A stretch of DNA of 64,000 nucleotides, from the NCBI RefSeq assembly GCF_024437655.1, contig NZ_JANBVF010000015.1, positions 1 to 64,000 of the forward strand, written 5' to 3'. Made by a program: the position numbers and the translations under genes. Under the pieces are notes generated by a model. It searched no databases, had not been told where the DNA came from, and saw only the letters and a list, made by a program, of their open reading frames with translations. How positions within the stretch are numbered: position 1 is the stretch's first letter; each line of letters starts with the position of its first letter. Below, one piece after another: positions 34,680-44,242 of this stretch. Origin of the DNA: Chitinolyticbacter albus (GTDB lineage: Bacteria > Pseudomonadota > Gammaproteobacteria > Burkholderiales > Chitinibacteraceae).

Positions 34680-35690
34680 CTAGATTTCCTCGACCCGGTG
34701 ACAGGCGACCAACCTACCCTCGAACGGGCGCAAAACCGGCACTTCGGCACGGCAGCGCTCGGCGGCGAACGGGCAGCGGGTATGGAAGGCGCAGCCAGTC
34801 GGCGGATTGAGCGGTGACGGCAGCTCGCCCACCAGCTTGAGCTTGATCTGCCGGTCTTCCTTGTGGATGGCCGGCGTGGCCGACATCAGCGCCCGGGTGT
34901 ACGGATGCAGCGGCCGCTCGAACACGGCGGCCTTGTCGCCATATTCGACGGTGCTGCCGAAGTACATCACCATCACCTCGTCCGCCACGTGCTCGACCAC
35001 CGCCAGGTTGTGACTGATGAACACATAAGCGGTGCCGAGCTCGTCCTGCAGGTCCATGAACAGGTTGAGGATCTGCGCCTGGATCGACACATCTAGCGCC
35101 GAGGTCGGCTCGTCGGCGACCACCGTGCGCGGCTGCAGCATCATGGCGCGCGCGACGGCGATGCGCTGGCGCTGGCCGCCGGAGAACATGTGCGGATAGC
35201 GCTGATAGTGCTCGGGGCGCAGGCCGACCTTGGCCAGCATTGCGCGCACCCGCTCCTCGCGTTCCGCCGCGCTCAAGGTCGTGTTGAGCCGCAACGGTTC
35301 GGCCAGCATCGCCCCGACCTGCTTGCGCGGGTTCAGCGACGCGTAGGGGTTCTGGAACACCATCTGCACCGTGGGCCGTAGCGCGCGCAGCTCGGCGCGG
35401 CTGGCCCCGGCGATCTCGACGCCCCCGATCTGCAGGCTGCCGCCGCTGGGTTCTTCGATCAGCGTGAGCTGACGCGCCAGCGTGGACTTGCCCGAGCCCG
35501 ATTCGCCGACCACCGCCAGCGTGCGGCCACGCGCCAGCTCGAACGAGACGTCGTTCAGCGCCTTCACCATGGCGTGGCCCTTGAATAGGCCGCGCGAGAC
35601 GCTGTAGTGGCGCGACAGCGCGCGGGCGATCATCACCGGCGCCTCCGGCGTGGTGGCTACGGGGGGAGTGGGCAGCAGCTGATCAACCAT
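34680..35690 (-). CDS. dppF: Dipeptide ABC transporter ATP-binding protein DppF
   Basis: A 336-residue ABC ATPase with Walker [10 protein letters not shown], signature [15 protein letters not shown] and Walker [12 protein letters not shown]. The oligopeptide/dipeptide C-terminal extension has Cys-rich [15 protein letters not shown], a likely iron-sulfur or metal site of the family. The start at 35690 overlaps the dppD stop by eight bases. It pairs with DppD to energise peptide import through DppB/DppC and is the last gene of the dppABCDF operon. Confidence 0.93.
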   Translation of the reverse strand: MVDQLLPTPPVATTPEAPVMIARALSRHYSVSRGLFKGHAMVKALNDVSFELARGRTLAVVGESGSGKSTLARQLTLIEEPSGGSLQIGGVEIAGASRAELRALRPTVQMVFQNPYASLNPRKQVGAMLAEPLRLNTTLSAAEREERVRAMLAKVGLRPEHYQRYPHMFSGGQRQRIAVARAMMLQPRTVVADEPTSALDVSIQAQILNLFMDLQDELGTAYVFISHNLAVVEHVADEVMVMYFGSTVEYGDKAAVFERPLHPYTRALMSATPAIHKEDRQIKLKLVGELPSPLNPPTGCAFHTRCPFAAERCRAEVPVLRPFEGRLVACHRVEEI

Positions 35691-36663
35691 GGCTGGGCCT
35701 CCCGGCGTCGTCCAGAGCGAAGAAGCAGCGGGCGCTGCCACGATGCGTCGCCTCCAAGAGTGGATGTTCGTTATGGCAGACCGGCTGCACATAGGGGCAG
35801 CGCGGGCTCAACAGGCAGCCCTTGGGACGGTCGTACCGCCCGGGCACCACGCCGGACAGCGTGGCCAGGCGCTCCGCACCTTTGCTGTGTTCCGGGATGG
35901 AGCAGAGCAGCGCCTGAGTGTACGGGTGACGCGGCGTGTTGAAGATGTCCGGCACCGGGCTTTGCTCGACCACTTCGCCGGCGTACATCACGACCACCCG
36001 CTGCGCGACCTCTGCGACGACCGCCAGATCGTGCGTGATCAGGATCAGCCCCATATTGTTCTGGCGCTGCAGGTTGACCAGCAGCTCCATGATCTGCGCC
36101 TGCACCGTGACATCGAGCGCGGTGGTTGGCTCGTCGGCGATCAGGAGCTTGGGATTGCAGGCGATCGCCATGGCGATCATCACCCGCTGGCTCATGCCTC
36201 CGGAGAGCTGGTGCGGATAGGCGGACAGGCGCGACTTGGCGTCGGGGATTTCCACCTGCTCCAGCAGCTCCAGCACGCGCGCGCGCGCTGCGGCGCCTTT
36301 CAGGTTCTGGTGTTCGGCCAGCGTTTCCAGCAACTGGTCGCCCACGGCATAGGCCGGGTTCAGGCTGGTTTGCGCGTCCTGGAAGATCATCGAGATTTCG
36401 GCACCGACGATGGCGCGCTTCTCACGCGGCTTCATCGTCAGCAGATCGCGCCCCGCGAAGCTGAGCCGGTCGGCGGTGACCCTGCCAGGCGCGTCGATCA
36501 GGCCCATGGCCGCCAGCATGGTCACGCTCTTGCCAGAACCCGATTCGCCAACGATGCCGACGATCTCGCCGGGAGCCACTTGTAGATCCACGCCGGCAAC
36601 GGCGCGAAACGGATTGTCGCCAGCGCCGAAGGTGACGTCGAGATTTTTGATGTCCAGCAGCAT
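35683..36663 (-). CDS. dppD: Dipeptide ABC transporter ATP-binding protein DppD
   Basis: A 326-residue ABC ATPase with Walker [11 protein letters not shown], signature [15 protein letters not shown], Walker [13 protein letters not shown] and the peptide-transporter tail [15 protein letters not shown]. It is close to E. coli DppD over its whole length. The start was set at 36663 because that gives the family length (327 in E. coli); an in-frame ATG at 36711 would add 16 residues and cannot be excluded. It forms a heterodimer with DppF. Confidence 0.93.
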   Translation of the reverse strand: MLLDIKNLDVTFGAGDNPFRAVAGVDLQVAPGEIVGIVGESGSGKSVTMLAAMGLIDAPGRVTADRLSFAGRDLLTMKPREKRAIVGAEISMIFQDAQTSLNPAYAVGDQLLETLAEHQNLKGAAARARVLELLEQVEIPDAKSRLSAYPHQLSGGMSQRVMIAMAIACNPKLLIADEPTTALDVTVQAQIMELLVNLQRQNNMGLILITHDLAVVAEVAQRVVVMYAGEVVEQSPVPDIFNTPRHPYTQALLCSIPEHSKGAERLATLSGVVPGRYDRPKGCLLSPRCPYVQPVCHNEHPLLEATHRGSARCFFALDDAGRPSHG

Positions 36664-36772
36664 GGAGCTTCCGCCAGCGTTGGCAATGTCGAGTGTATGA
36701 GTAGTGGGCATGATTCACCCGCTCCGGGCCAGGCATGGCGCCCACGCGCCAGCAGTTGCAATCGGGCGGGCG

Positions 36773-37678
36773 TTAATCATTTTGCTTCAGCCGCGGATCA
36801 AGCGCGTCGCGCAGGCCGTCGCCCATCAGGTTAAGCGCCAGCACCGTCAGCACGATGGTGAGGCCAGGCATGGTCACCACCCACCATGCGCTTTCGAGAT
36901 AGTCGCGCGCGGCCGCCAGCATGGTGCCCCACTCGGGCAGCGGCGGCTGAGCGCCCAGCCCCAGGAAACCCAGCGCTGCGGCATCAAGAATGGCCGAGGA
37001 AAAACCCAGGGTGGCCTGGACGATGATCGGCGCCATGCAGTTGGGCAGCACGGTATTGAACATCAGCCGCAGCGTGCCGGCGCCGGCCAGCCGTGAGGCG
37101 ACAACATAATCGCGCGTCAGCTCGGTCATGGCCGAGGCGCGGGTCAGCCGCACGTAGGAAGGCAGCGAAACGATGGCCAGGGCGATCATGGTGTTGCCCA
37201 GGCCCGGGCCCAGCACCGCGACGATGGCCACAGCCAGCAGCAGCGACGGCAAGGCCATCATGATGTCCATCAGCCGCATGATCAGGATGCCCAGCCGCGT
37301 GGGGTAGAACGCGGCCAGGAGGCCCAGCACCACGCCCGGGATCATCGAGCACAGCACCGATACCACGCCGATCCACAAGGAAATACGCGCGCCGTGGAGC
37401 AGCCGCGACAGGATGTCGCGCCCCAACTCGTCGCTGCCCAGGATGAAGCGCCAGCTGCCACCCTCGGCCCAGGCCGGTGGCGTGAGCAGCGCGTCGCGGT
37501 ATTGTTCGATCGGGCTATACGGAGCGATCCAGGGCGCGAACAGCGCAGCCAGCGCCAGCAGCAGCATAAAGGCCAGTGCGGCGCTGGCACCGCGGTTGCG
37601 CGCAAAGCCGCGCCAGAATTCAGCCAGCGGCGACGGGAAATCGGGCGTGGGCAGCGTGGCTTGAAGTGGGGTATTCAT
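36773..37678 (-). CDS. dppC: Dipeptide ABC transporter permease DppC
   Basis: A 301-residue inner-membrane permease with an N-terminal OppC-type segment (PSPLAEFWRGFARNRGA), six predicted helices and the EAA loop (YVVASRLAGAGTLRLMFNTV) that contacts the ATPases. Together with DppB it makes the membrane channel for dipeptides. It starts four bases after the dppB stop, inside one operon. Confidence 0.94.
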   Translation of the reverse strand: MNTPLQATLPTPDFPSPLAEFWRGFARNRGASAALAFMLLLALAALFAPWIAPYSPIEQYRDALLTPPAWAEGGSWRFILGSDELGRDILSRLLHGARISLWIGVVSVLCSMIPGVVLGLLAAFYPTRLGILIMRLMDIMMALPSLLLAVAIVAVLGPGLGNTMIALAIVSLPSYVRLTRASAMTELTRDYVVASRLAGAGTLRLMFNTVLPNCMAPIIVQATLGFSSAILDAAALGFLGLGAQPPLPEWGTMLAAARDYLESAWWVVTMPGLTIVLTVLALNLMGDGLRDALDPRLKQND

Positions 37679-37682
37679 CCGC

Positions 37683-38693
37683 TTACCTCGCGTGCCGGAT
37701 GCGGGGGTTGATCACGCCATACAGCAGATCGACCAGCAGGTTGACGAGGATGATCATGCTGGCAATCAGCAGGATGCCGCCCTGCACCACCGGATAGTCG
37801 CGTGCGCCGATGGCATCGATCAGCCATTTGCCGATGCCAGGCCAGGAGAAGATGGTTTCGGTGAGCACGGCGCCGGCGAGCATGGTGCCCACCTGCAAGC
37901 CGATCACGGTGACCACCGGCATCAGCGCGTTGCGCAGCGCATGCTTGAGGATGACGCGGCTGCGCGACAGCCCCTTGGCACGCGCGGTGCGGATGTAATC
38001 CTCGCGCAGCACTTCCAGCATCGCCGAGCGTGTCATGCGCGCGATCACCGCCAGCGGGATGGTACCGAGCACGATGGCCGGCAGGATCAGGTGTTCCAGC
38101 GCCGAGACGAACGCGCCCGGCTCGCCCGAGATCAGCGTGTCGATCAACATCAGCCCGGTGATCGGTGCGATGTCGTACTCGATGTCGATGCGGCCCGAAA
38201 CGGGAGTCAGCCCCAGATGGACCGACACCACCATGATCAGGATCAGCCCCCACCAGAAGATCGGCATCGAATAGCCGGTGAGCGCCGCGCCCATCACGGT
38301 GTGATCGACCACGGTGCCACGCTTCACCGCGGCCACGATCCCGGCGGCCAGACCGAACACCAGCGCAAACCCCATCGCGGCCAGCGACAATTCCAGCGTG
38401 GCAGGAAATAGCGCCAGAAATTCCTGCAGCACCGGAATGTTCGTCTTGATGGAGGTGCCCAAATCGCCCTGCAGCAAATTCCCCAGGTAGTGCAGATATT
38501 GCTGCCACAACGGTAGATCCAGACCGAGCCTATGCATGGCCTCGCGGTAGTAGGTCGGATCGATGTTGCGCTCGCCCAGCATCACCAGCACCGGGTCGCC
38601 GGGGATGACATGGATCAACGCAAAGGCCAGCACGGTGATCCCCAGGAAAGTGGGAATCACCACGCCGAGGCGCTTGAGCAGGAATTGGATCAT
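37683..38693 (-). CDS. dppB: Dipeptide ABC transporter permease DppB
   Basis: A 336-residue permease of the DppB/OppB type: the first helix FLLKRLGVVIPTFLGITVLA, the family motif HVIPGDPVLVMLG, and an EAA loop (DYIRTARAKGLSRSRVILKH). The start at 38693 removes a non-homologous upstream extension that overlaps the dppA end region. It lies 52 bases after dppA, a gap containing a GC-rich stem-loop. Confidence 0.94.
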   Translation of the reverse strand: MIQFLLKRLGVVIPTFLGITVLAFALIHVIPGDPVLVMLGERNIDPTYYREAMHRLGLDLPLWQQYLHYLGNLLQGDLGTSIKTNIPVLQEFLALFPATLELSLAAMGFALVFGLAAGIVAAVKRGTVVDHTVMGAALTGYSMPIFWWGLILIMVVSVHLGLTPVSGRIDIEYDIAPITGLMLIDTLISGEPGAFVSALEHLILPAIVLGTIPLAVIARMTRSAMLEVLREDYIRTARAKGLSRSRVILKHALRNALMPVVTVIGLQVGTMLAGAVLTETIFSWPGIGKWLIDAIGARDYPVVQGGILLIASMIILVNLLVDLLYGVINPRIRHAR

Positions 38694-38717
38694 GAGTGGT
38701 GGTTCTCGCGGCGTGGT

Positions 38718-38734
38718 GCCGGCGCGGGGCCGGC
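38718..38734 (-). other. GC-rich stem-loop between dppA and dppB
   Basis: A perfect GCCGGC-GCGGG-GCCGGC hairpin with no T run. Hairpins after a binding-protein gene often protect its mRNA, allowing more binding protein than permease; that role is inferred here. Confidence 0.45.
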
Positions 38735-38745
38735 CCCCGTTGCGG

Positions 38746-40347
38746 TTACTTGAGGCGCACGCCGTAGAACGAATGCAATGCAAGCGGACTGATCTTGTAG
38801 CCCAGGACCTGCTTACTCATCGGCATGTAGACGGTGGAATGCGCGATCGGCGTGAATGGTACTTCGCGCTTGAAGATCACCTGGGCCTGCTCATAGAGCT
38901 TGGTGCGCTCGGCCTGGCTGCTCAGGGCGCGGGCCTTGACGATCAGGTCGTCGAACTCCTTGTAGCACCACTGCGCATAGTTGTTGCCGCCGACAGCGGA
39001 GCAACCCAGATTCACGCCCAGCCAGTTGTCCGGATCGCCGTTGTCGCCGCTCCAGCCGATCAGCATGGTGTCGTCCTCGCCGGCCTTGGCACGCTTGATG
39101 TATTCACCCCATTCGTAGGTGACGATCTTGGCGTTGACGCCGATCTTGGCCCAGTCTGCCTGGATCATCTCGGCCATCAGCTTGGCGTTGGGGTTGTACG
39201 GGCGCTGTACCGGCATCGCCCACAGCGTGAAGCTGAGGTTCTCGACGCCGGCCTTCTTCAAGAGCGCCTTGGCCTTGTTCACATCGTACGGCGCATCCTT
39301 CAGCGATTTGTTGTACGACCACTGGGTGGGCGGCATCGGGTTGGTCGCCAACTGCCCGGCGCCGGCGTAGACCGCCTGGATGATGGCCTTCTTGTCGATC
39401 GCCATATCGAGCGCCTGACGCACCTCGACCTTGTCGAACGGCTTGCGCTTGGTGTTGTACGACACCCAGCCCAGGTTGAAGCCGGCCTGCTGTGGCACCT
39501 GCAGTTTCGGATTGGCCTGCATCGCCTTCAGATCCGCCGGGCGCGGATAGGTCATCACATGGCATTCGCCCTTTTGCAGCTTCTGGTAGCGCACCGACGC
39601 GTCGGGCGTGATGGCAAAAATCAGCTTGTCGAGCAGCAGTTCTTTCTTGTTCCAGTAATCGGAGTTGGCGTCAAAACGGATCACCGCATCCTTCTGGTAG
39701 CTCTTGAACACGAAGGGGCCGGTACCGATAGGCTGGGTATTGATCAGGCCCGCCTTGTTGCTCTTGAGCAGCTGGCTGGCGTACTCGGCGGACTGGATCG
39801 ACGAGAACGACATCGCCAGGTTCTGCAGGAAGGCCGCGTCCACGGCCTTGAGCTTGAAGCGCACGGTGTACGGATCGACCTTTTCGACGGCGGCGATATT
39901 GGTATCCATGCCCATGTCGGTCACGTAGGGATATTGCGCCGGCGCGGCCTTGTTGAACGGATGGTTCTTGTCGATCAGGCGCTGGAAGGTAAACACCACG
40001 TCATCCGCATTGAATTCGCGCGTGGGCTTGAAATAAGGCGTGGTGTGGAACTTCACGCCACGGCGCAGCGTGAAGGTGTAGTTCAGGCCATCCGGGGTGA
40101 CGGCCCATTTTTCGGCCAGTCCCGGCCGGATGGCCGTTTCGCCGCGGACGAATTCGGTCAGACGGTTGAAGACGGTTTCTGCGGAGGCGTCGAAATCGGT
40201 GCCGGTGGTGTAGCGCGCCGGATCGAAGCCGGCCGGGCTGCCCTCGGAGCAGAAGATCAGCGTCTTGCCGGAGGCGGCGACGGCGCTACCGGTGGCCAGG
40301 GCCGCGACAGCGGCGGCGAGCACAAGGAAGGACGGGGTACGACGCAT
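38746..40347 (-). CDS. dppA: Periplasmic dipeptide-binding protein DppA
   Basis: A 533-residue solute-binding protein (SBP family 5) with a signal peptide (MRRTPSFLVLAAAVAALATG) and the DppA hallmark LIFCSEGSPAGFDPARY, then a long two-lobe fold ending in LALHSFYGVRLK. In E. coli DppA binds dipeptides and haem. It is the first gene of the operon. GGAG lies 6 bases before the ATG at 40347, which also places the signal peptide at the terminus. The 287 bases upstream contain no gene. Confidence 0.94.
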   Translation of the reverse strand: MRRTPSFLVLAAAVAALATGSAVAASGKTLIFCSEGSPAGFDPARYTTGTDFDASAETVFNRLTEFVRGETAIRPGLAEKWAVTPDGLNYTFTLRRGVKFHTTPYFKPTREFNADDVVFTFQRLIDKNHPFNKAAPAQYPYVTDMGMDTNIAAVEKVDPYTVRFKLKAVDAAFLQNLAMSFSSIQSAEYASQLLKSNKAGLINTQPIGTGPFVFKSYQKDAVIRFDANSDYWNKKELLLDKLIFAITPDASVRYQKLQKGECHVMTYPRPADLKAMQANPKLQVPQQAGFNLGWVSYNTKRKPFDKVEVRQALDMAIDKKAIIQAVYAGAGQLATNPMPPTQWSYNKSLKDAPYDVNKAKALLKKAGVENLSFTLWAMPVQRPYNPNAKLMAEMIQADWAKIGVNAKIVTYEWGEYIKRAKAGEDDTMLIGWSGDNGDPDNWLGVNLGCSAVGGNNYAQWCYKEFDDLIVKARALSSQAERTKLYEQAQVIFKREVPFTPIAHSTVYMPMSKQVLGYKISPLALHSFYGVRLK

Positions 40348-40634
40348 GGCAGACTCCGCGTAATCGTTGAAGGGATGGCAAGGCTCGGCTAGCGATGGCC
40401 GGCGCCAGCGGCCGCGAACGGGGATACCCGCCAGCGGTGGCATGGCGCGAAACAGGCTCTACTTTAAGAAAACTTTGCCGGACAGCGCGTTGATGCAGGA
40501 CAAGGCTGACAACGCCAAGTGGCAGACATCGTCTTGCTGACGCCCGCTGCCGACTACCGATCAGGCCTACCTAAGGACATAGACGAACATGGCGACGCAC
40601 GCCAGCGCACGGGCCTGCCGCTGCCGCGGCGCGA

Positions 40635-41054
40635 TCAGACGACGAGGTTGTCGACGGCATCGAACTGCCAGCCGTCCTCGTACAGCACTTCGAACAAATG
40701 CCCGTCCGGGTCGCGGAAATAACCGGCCACGCCCCAGGCATTCTTGGTGGCCGGTTTGACGAGCTCGGCCCCGAGCGCCACTGCACGGGCCAGTACACGC
40801 GGCACGTCGTCGGGATGACGGGCGATATAGGCCAGCGCGATACCGGCAAAGCCGTTGCCCTGCGCATCGGCGTAACCCGCATCACGGGCAAAGTCATCGC
40901 GCGACTGGATGGCGAGGACCACCCCGCCCAGATCAAATTTGACGAAGCCGGCATGGCTGGACGCCGCGCGCGGCCAGCCCAGTGCCTCGAAGAATGCGGT
41001 GGAGCGCGCCACGTCGCACACGCCCAGCAAGATCAGATTCAGTCGCGGCCGCAT
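40635..41054 (-). CDS. VOC/glyoxalase-fold protein
   Basis: A 139-residue vicinal-oxygen-chelate protein with paired beta-alpha-beta-beta-beta modules: RLNLILLGVCDVARSTAFFE at the start and YFRDPDGHLFEVLYEDGW near the end. The family includes glyoxalases, dioxygenases and drug-binding proteins; the usual metal His at the start of module 1 is replaced (NLILLG), so catalysis is doubtful. Substrate and partners are unknown; it stands alone between dppA and a microprotein gene. Confidence 0.8.
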   Translation of the reverse strand: MRPRLNLILLGVCDVARSTAFFEALGWPRAASSHAGFVKFDLGGVVLAIQSRDDFARDAGYADAQGNGFAGIALAYIARHPDDVPRVLARAVALGAELVKPATKNAWGVAGYFRDPDGHLFEVLYEDGWQFDAVDNLVV

Positions 41055-41114
41055 CAAGCTTCCCTACCCGGATGGAAAACGCCGATGGTACAGCGCCTGC
41101 TGCGACCGTGACGA

Positions 41115-41219
41115 TCAGCCGCGCAACCCCTGCAGCAGCAGCGTGATGGCCGATGCGACGCCGGCCGATGACAACGCGATCCATCCGGCCTTGATCCAGG
41201 CCGCCTTGAATTCGTCCAT
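41115..41219 (-). CDS. 34-residue predicted membrane microprotein
   Basis: A short frame with the sequence MDEFKAAWIKAGWIALSSAG and ending VASAITLLLQGLRG. An exceptionally good ribosome-binding site (GGGAGGAG) stands 6 bases before the ATG. Residues about 7-31 form a single hydrophobic helix with a basic end, typical of small inner-membrane proteins. I do not recognise the family. The good translation signal and clean hydrophobic pattern argue that it is real; no function can be proposed. Confidence 0.6.
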   Translation of the reverse strand: MDEFKAAWIKAGWIALSSAGVASAITLLLQGLRG

Positions 41220-41423
41220 CGTGATCTCCTCCCAGAGCTTGGTGCGCTTTTGTGATGTGTATCGCGCTACGCAGCAAAATGCCGTTTGCATGCCTCCGTC
41301 GGATACACCACGCCGACAAGTGGTAGTGAAAGTGTGGCGACTACATCACCCGGAACTTGGCCCAGCGCAAATCGCGTCGTCATGCGGGCCGCTAGCCTGT
41401 AGCCAAACACTGGAGCCCACGCC

Positions 41424-42140
41424 ATGCCGCAGATCGAAGCCACCCACACGCCCCTGCCTGCCGACTACTACGATGGCGTGCCCGACTACCTGGTCGATGT
41501 CTACGACTGGGCCTACGTCAATCCGCAGCACGTACGGCTGCTCGATCGCCCCTCGGTGGTAAAGACGTTGCTGTTCGGCCAGGATGGCAGGCTGATGCGG
41601 CGCTATCTCGATCGCATCCGTCCGGGTAGCCGCGTGTGGCAGGTTGCCCATGTCTATGGCGATCTGATCGAGCGGGCGGCCGATCGGGTCGGGCCGCAAG
41701 GGACGTTCCATCTGACCGATGTGGCGCCCGCCCAGCTGGAGCGAGCAGAGGCCAAGCTGGCCAGCACGCCATGGGCAAGGGTGCTGCGGGCGGACGCCGC
41801 GCAATTTGGCAGTGAGGGTCGCTACGATCTCGTCTGCAGTTTCTTCCTGCTGCACGAGGTGCCGGAGGAGATCAAGCGGGCCGTCGTCGACAATATGCTG
41901 GCCCATCTTGCCGACGGTGGCGAAGCGGTGTTCGTCGACTATCACCGCCCGGCTCGCTGGCAGCCGATTGGTTGGCTGCTGCGCGGCATCAACGCCTGGC
42001 TGGAGCCATTCGCGCACGCGCTCTGGCTGAAGGAAATCCGCGACTACGCCAGCCAGGCCGACGACTACCACTGGGAAAAAACCACGCTGTTCGGCGGGGT
42101 CTACCAGTGCGTGATCGCGCGGCGCAAGACGGCGCCCTAA
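41424..42140 (+). CDS. rquA: RquA-like methyltransferase-fold protein, probable rhodoquinone biosynthesis
   Basis: A 238-residue class I methyltransferase-fold protein. The N-terminal block VPDYLVDVYDWAYVNPQHVR, then LLDRPSVVKTLLFGQDGRL and WQVAHVYGDL, matches my memory of RquA, which converts ubiquinone to rhodoquinone for fumarate respiration in anaerobic niches. The usual methyltransferase D/E-x-G-x-G-x-G SAM loop is absent here, as in RquA. GGAG lies 8 bases before the ATG. A generic methyltransferase is the alternative. No fumarate reductase genes are in the window. Confidence 0.72.
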   Translation: MPQIEATHTPLPADYYDGVPDYLVDVYDWAYVNPQHVRLLDRPSVVKTLLFGQDGRLMRRYLDRIRPGSRVWQVAHVYGDLIERAADRVGPQGTFHLTDVAPAQLERAEAKLASTPWARVLRADAAQFGSEGRYDLVCSFFLLHEVPEEIKRAVVDNMLAHLADGGEAVFVDYHRPARWQPIGWLLRGINAWLEPFAHALWLKEIRDYASQADDYHWEKTTLFGGVYQCVIARRKTAP

Positions 42141-42160
42141 CGCTATGCGGCAATCAAAAA

Positions 42161-42183
42161 ACGCGGCCGAGGCCGCGTTTTTT
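42161..42183. terminator. Bidirectional terminator between rquA and dsbC
   Basis: An 8-bp perfect stem (ACGCGGCC, 42161-42168; GGCCGCGT, 42171-42178) with a two-base loop, a run of A before it and T after it, between two convergent genes. Confidence 0.92.
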
Positions 42184-42196
42184 ACTGGTGCGTTAC

Positions 42197-42955
42197 TTAC
42201 TTCTTGCTAGCGTCGGCCAGCGCCTGCTCCAGCTGTTCCTTGGGCATCGCGCCCGAGGTGATGCGGCCGTTGGCGAAGATCAGCGCCGGCGTACCGGTGA
42301 TGCCCAGCGACTCACCAAGCTTGAGGTTGGCTTCAACCGGATTCGCGCAATCGGTCTTGCCGTTTTCCGGCAGCGTTTCGTTCATCACCCAGTCATGCCA
42401 GGCCTGCTTGCGATCGGCGGCACACCAGATCAGCGCCGATTTGCGCCCAGCATCCTGATGCATCGGCAGCGGGAAGAGGAAGGTGTAGACGGTGATATTG
42501 TCGACATCCTTGAGGCTTTCGCGCTCCAGCCGCTTGCAGAACGGGCAGTCCGGGTCCGAGAACACCGCCAGCTTGCGGCTACCATTGCCCCGCTTGTCGA
42601 CGATGGCCTGATCCAGCGGTAGCTTGGAGAAATCGGTGCTCATCAGCTCAGCCATGCGCGCTTCGGTCAGACTCTGCTTCTTGGCCACGTCGACCAGATC
42701 ACCAATCAGCAGGTACTGGCCCTTGGTGTCGGTGTAAACGATCTGCCGGCCTTCCAGCACGACTTCGTAAATGCCCTTGAGCGGCGTGGCGCGCACGCTC
42801 TGCACCTTGCGCCCCTGCAACTGCTTTTCGAGGCTGGTGCGCAGCGCCTTGCCTTCCTTGGGTTCCTTGGCCGTGTCGGCCGAGGCCGAGCAGGCGGTCA
42901 GCGCAATCAGGCCGCCTGCGATGGCGGTGCGGATGAAACGGTTCGAGATCAGCAT
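42197..42955 (-). CDS. dsbC: Thiol:disulfide interchange protein DsbC
   Basis: A 252-residue periplasmic disulfide isomerase with a signal sequence (MLISNRFIRTAIAGGLIALTAC, possibly a lipoprotein signal ending LTAC), an N-terminal dimerisation domain and a thioredoxin-fold domain with the active site Cys137-Pro-Phe-Cys140 in DPDCPFCKRL and cis-Pro in TGTPALIF. DsbC corrects wrong disulfides and is kept reduced by DsbD. CPYC is the E. coli form; the Phe variant is common in betaproteobacteria. It follows the ubiquinone hydroxylase gene by 15 bases and is probably co-transcribed. Confidence 0.93.
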   Translation of the reverse strand: MLISNRFIRTAIAGGLIALTACSASADTAKEPKEGKALRTSLEKQLQGRKVQSVRATPLKGIYEVVLEGRQIVYTDTKGQYLLIGDLVDVAKKQSLTEARMAELMSTDFSKLPLDQAIVDKRGNGSRKLAVFSDPDCPFCKRLERESLKDVDNITVYTFLFPLPMHQDAGRKSALIWCAADRKQAWHDWVMNETLPENGKTDCANPVEANLKLGESLGITGTPALIFANGRITSGAMPKEQLEQALADASKK

Positions 42956-42970
42956 GGGTAATTCCTTGGT

Positions 42971-44146
42971 TCAGGCATCCATGGCATGGCGGATCAGTCT
43001 GTGCTTAAGCCATGCCTGTTGGTCGGTCAGCCCCAGCCCCACATTACGCAGGGTCTTGAGCAGCGGGTTTTTATTGTTGAACAGCTTTTGCAGGCCGTCG
43101 CACGCGGTCCGCATCAGCGCCACCGGCTCGCGTCGGGCACGCTCGTAGCGCCGCAGCACCAGATAGTCGCCACAACGCGCCGGGAGTTCGGCGGACAGGA
43201 CGCGCGCAAGTTCCGCGACGTCGCCAAAGCCCAGATTCACGCCCTGCCCGGCCAACGGATGCACGGTGTGCGCCGCATCGCCGATCAGGGCGACCCGCGC
43301 AGCCACGGTCCGGGACACGCGATTCAACTGTAAGGGAAAGGCTGCCGTCGCGCCGATCTGACGCAAGGCGCCCAAACGACGACCGCCGGCCGCGGCGACG
43401 CACTCCGCCAGCGCAGCCGGCTCCAGCGCCAACAGGTGCTGGCGCTGCGCGTCGCCACATGACCAGACCATGGACATGCGCGATCCGGCCAGCGGCAACC
43501 AGGCCAGCACACCGTCGTCGAAGAACCACTGGTGCGCGACGCCCAGGTGCGGCTTGTCGCATTCGAAATTGGCGACCACACCCCACTGGTCGTAAGAGTG
43601 CGCCGCAACCTCGCTGCCAATCTGGGTACGCACCCAGGACTGCGCCCCATCGGCGCCGACCACCAGCCGAGTGCACAATACGCGGCCATCGGCCAGGGTC
43701 ACTGTCGCGGCATCGGCATCGACCGCCAGTGCCGCCGGTGTGGCCGGGGCCAGTACCGTCACATTGGGTAGCTCGGCGACCGTTTGCCACAGCGCGCGCT
43801 GCAGTTCACGGTTCTCCAGGATCACGGCGAGCTCATCGACACCGGCCTCGGGGGCGGCGAATTCCAGGCGCGAGCGGGCATCGTCGCCAAAGATGCACAT
43901 CGTCGACACCGCTTGCAGGCGAGCCGGGTTCATCCTTTGCCAGGCGCCGATGCCGGTCAGCAGGCGCCGGCTGGCACGGCTGATGGCGTAGACGCGCGCG
44001 TCCCACGAAGCGGGGTCGAAGTCGAACTGCGGTACCCGCCCTTCCAGCAGTAGTACCGATAACGGCGTCTGCGCGAGGCTCGCAGCCAGCGCGGCGCCCA
44101 CCAAGCCACCGCCGACGATGATCAGATCGGCATCGTAAGTATGCAT
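42971..44146 (-). CDS. FAD-dependent ubiquinone biosynthesis hydroxylase (UbiH/UbiF/Coq6 family)
   Basis: A 391-residue flavoprotein monooxygenase: the N-terminal dinucleotide site DLIIVGGGLVGAALAASLA and the second FAD motif IGDAAHTVHPLAGQGVNLGF are diagnostic of the UbiH/Coq6 family that hydroxylates the ubiquinone ring. Which ring position it acts on (UbiH, UbiF, UbiI or broad UbiM type) cannot be fixed from this sequence. The start at 44146 puts the FAD motif at the N-terminus. It probably heads a two-gene unit with dsbC. Confidence 0.88.
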   Translation of the reverse strand: MHTYDADLIIVGGGLVGAALAASLAQTPLSVLLLEGRVPQFDFDPASWDARVYAISRASRRLLTGIGAWQRMNPARLQAVSTMCIFGDDARSRLEFAAPEAGVDELAVILENRELQRALWQTVAELPNVTVLAPATPAALAVDADAATVTLADGRVLCTRLVVGADGAQSWVRTQIGSEVAAHSYDQWGVVANFECDKPHLGVAHQWFFDDGVLAWLPLAGSRMSMVWSCGDAQRQHLLALEPAALAECVAAAGGRRLGALRQIGATAAFPLQLNRVSRTVAARVALIGDAAHTVHPLAGQGVNLGFGDVAELARVLSAELPARCGDYLVLRRYERARREPVALMRTACDGLQKLFNNKNPLLKTLRNVGLGLTDQQAWLKHRLIRHAMDA

Positions 44147-44242
44147 GGGCCGAGTGTACCGGCTCCCGCGCGGCGCGGCGAGCCCGGGAAAGTCGGTAGC
44201 GCCGGCCATGCCATACGCATCGACACCGTCTAGGCTGAGCAG

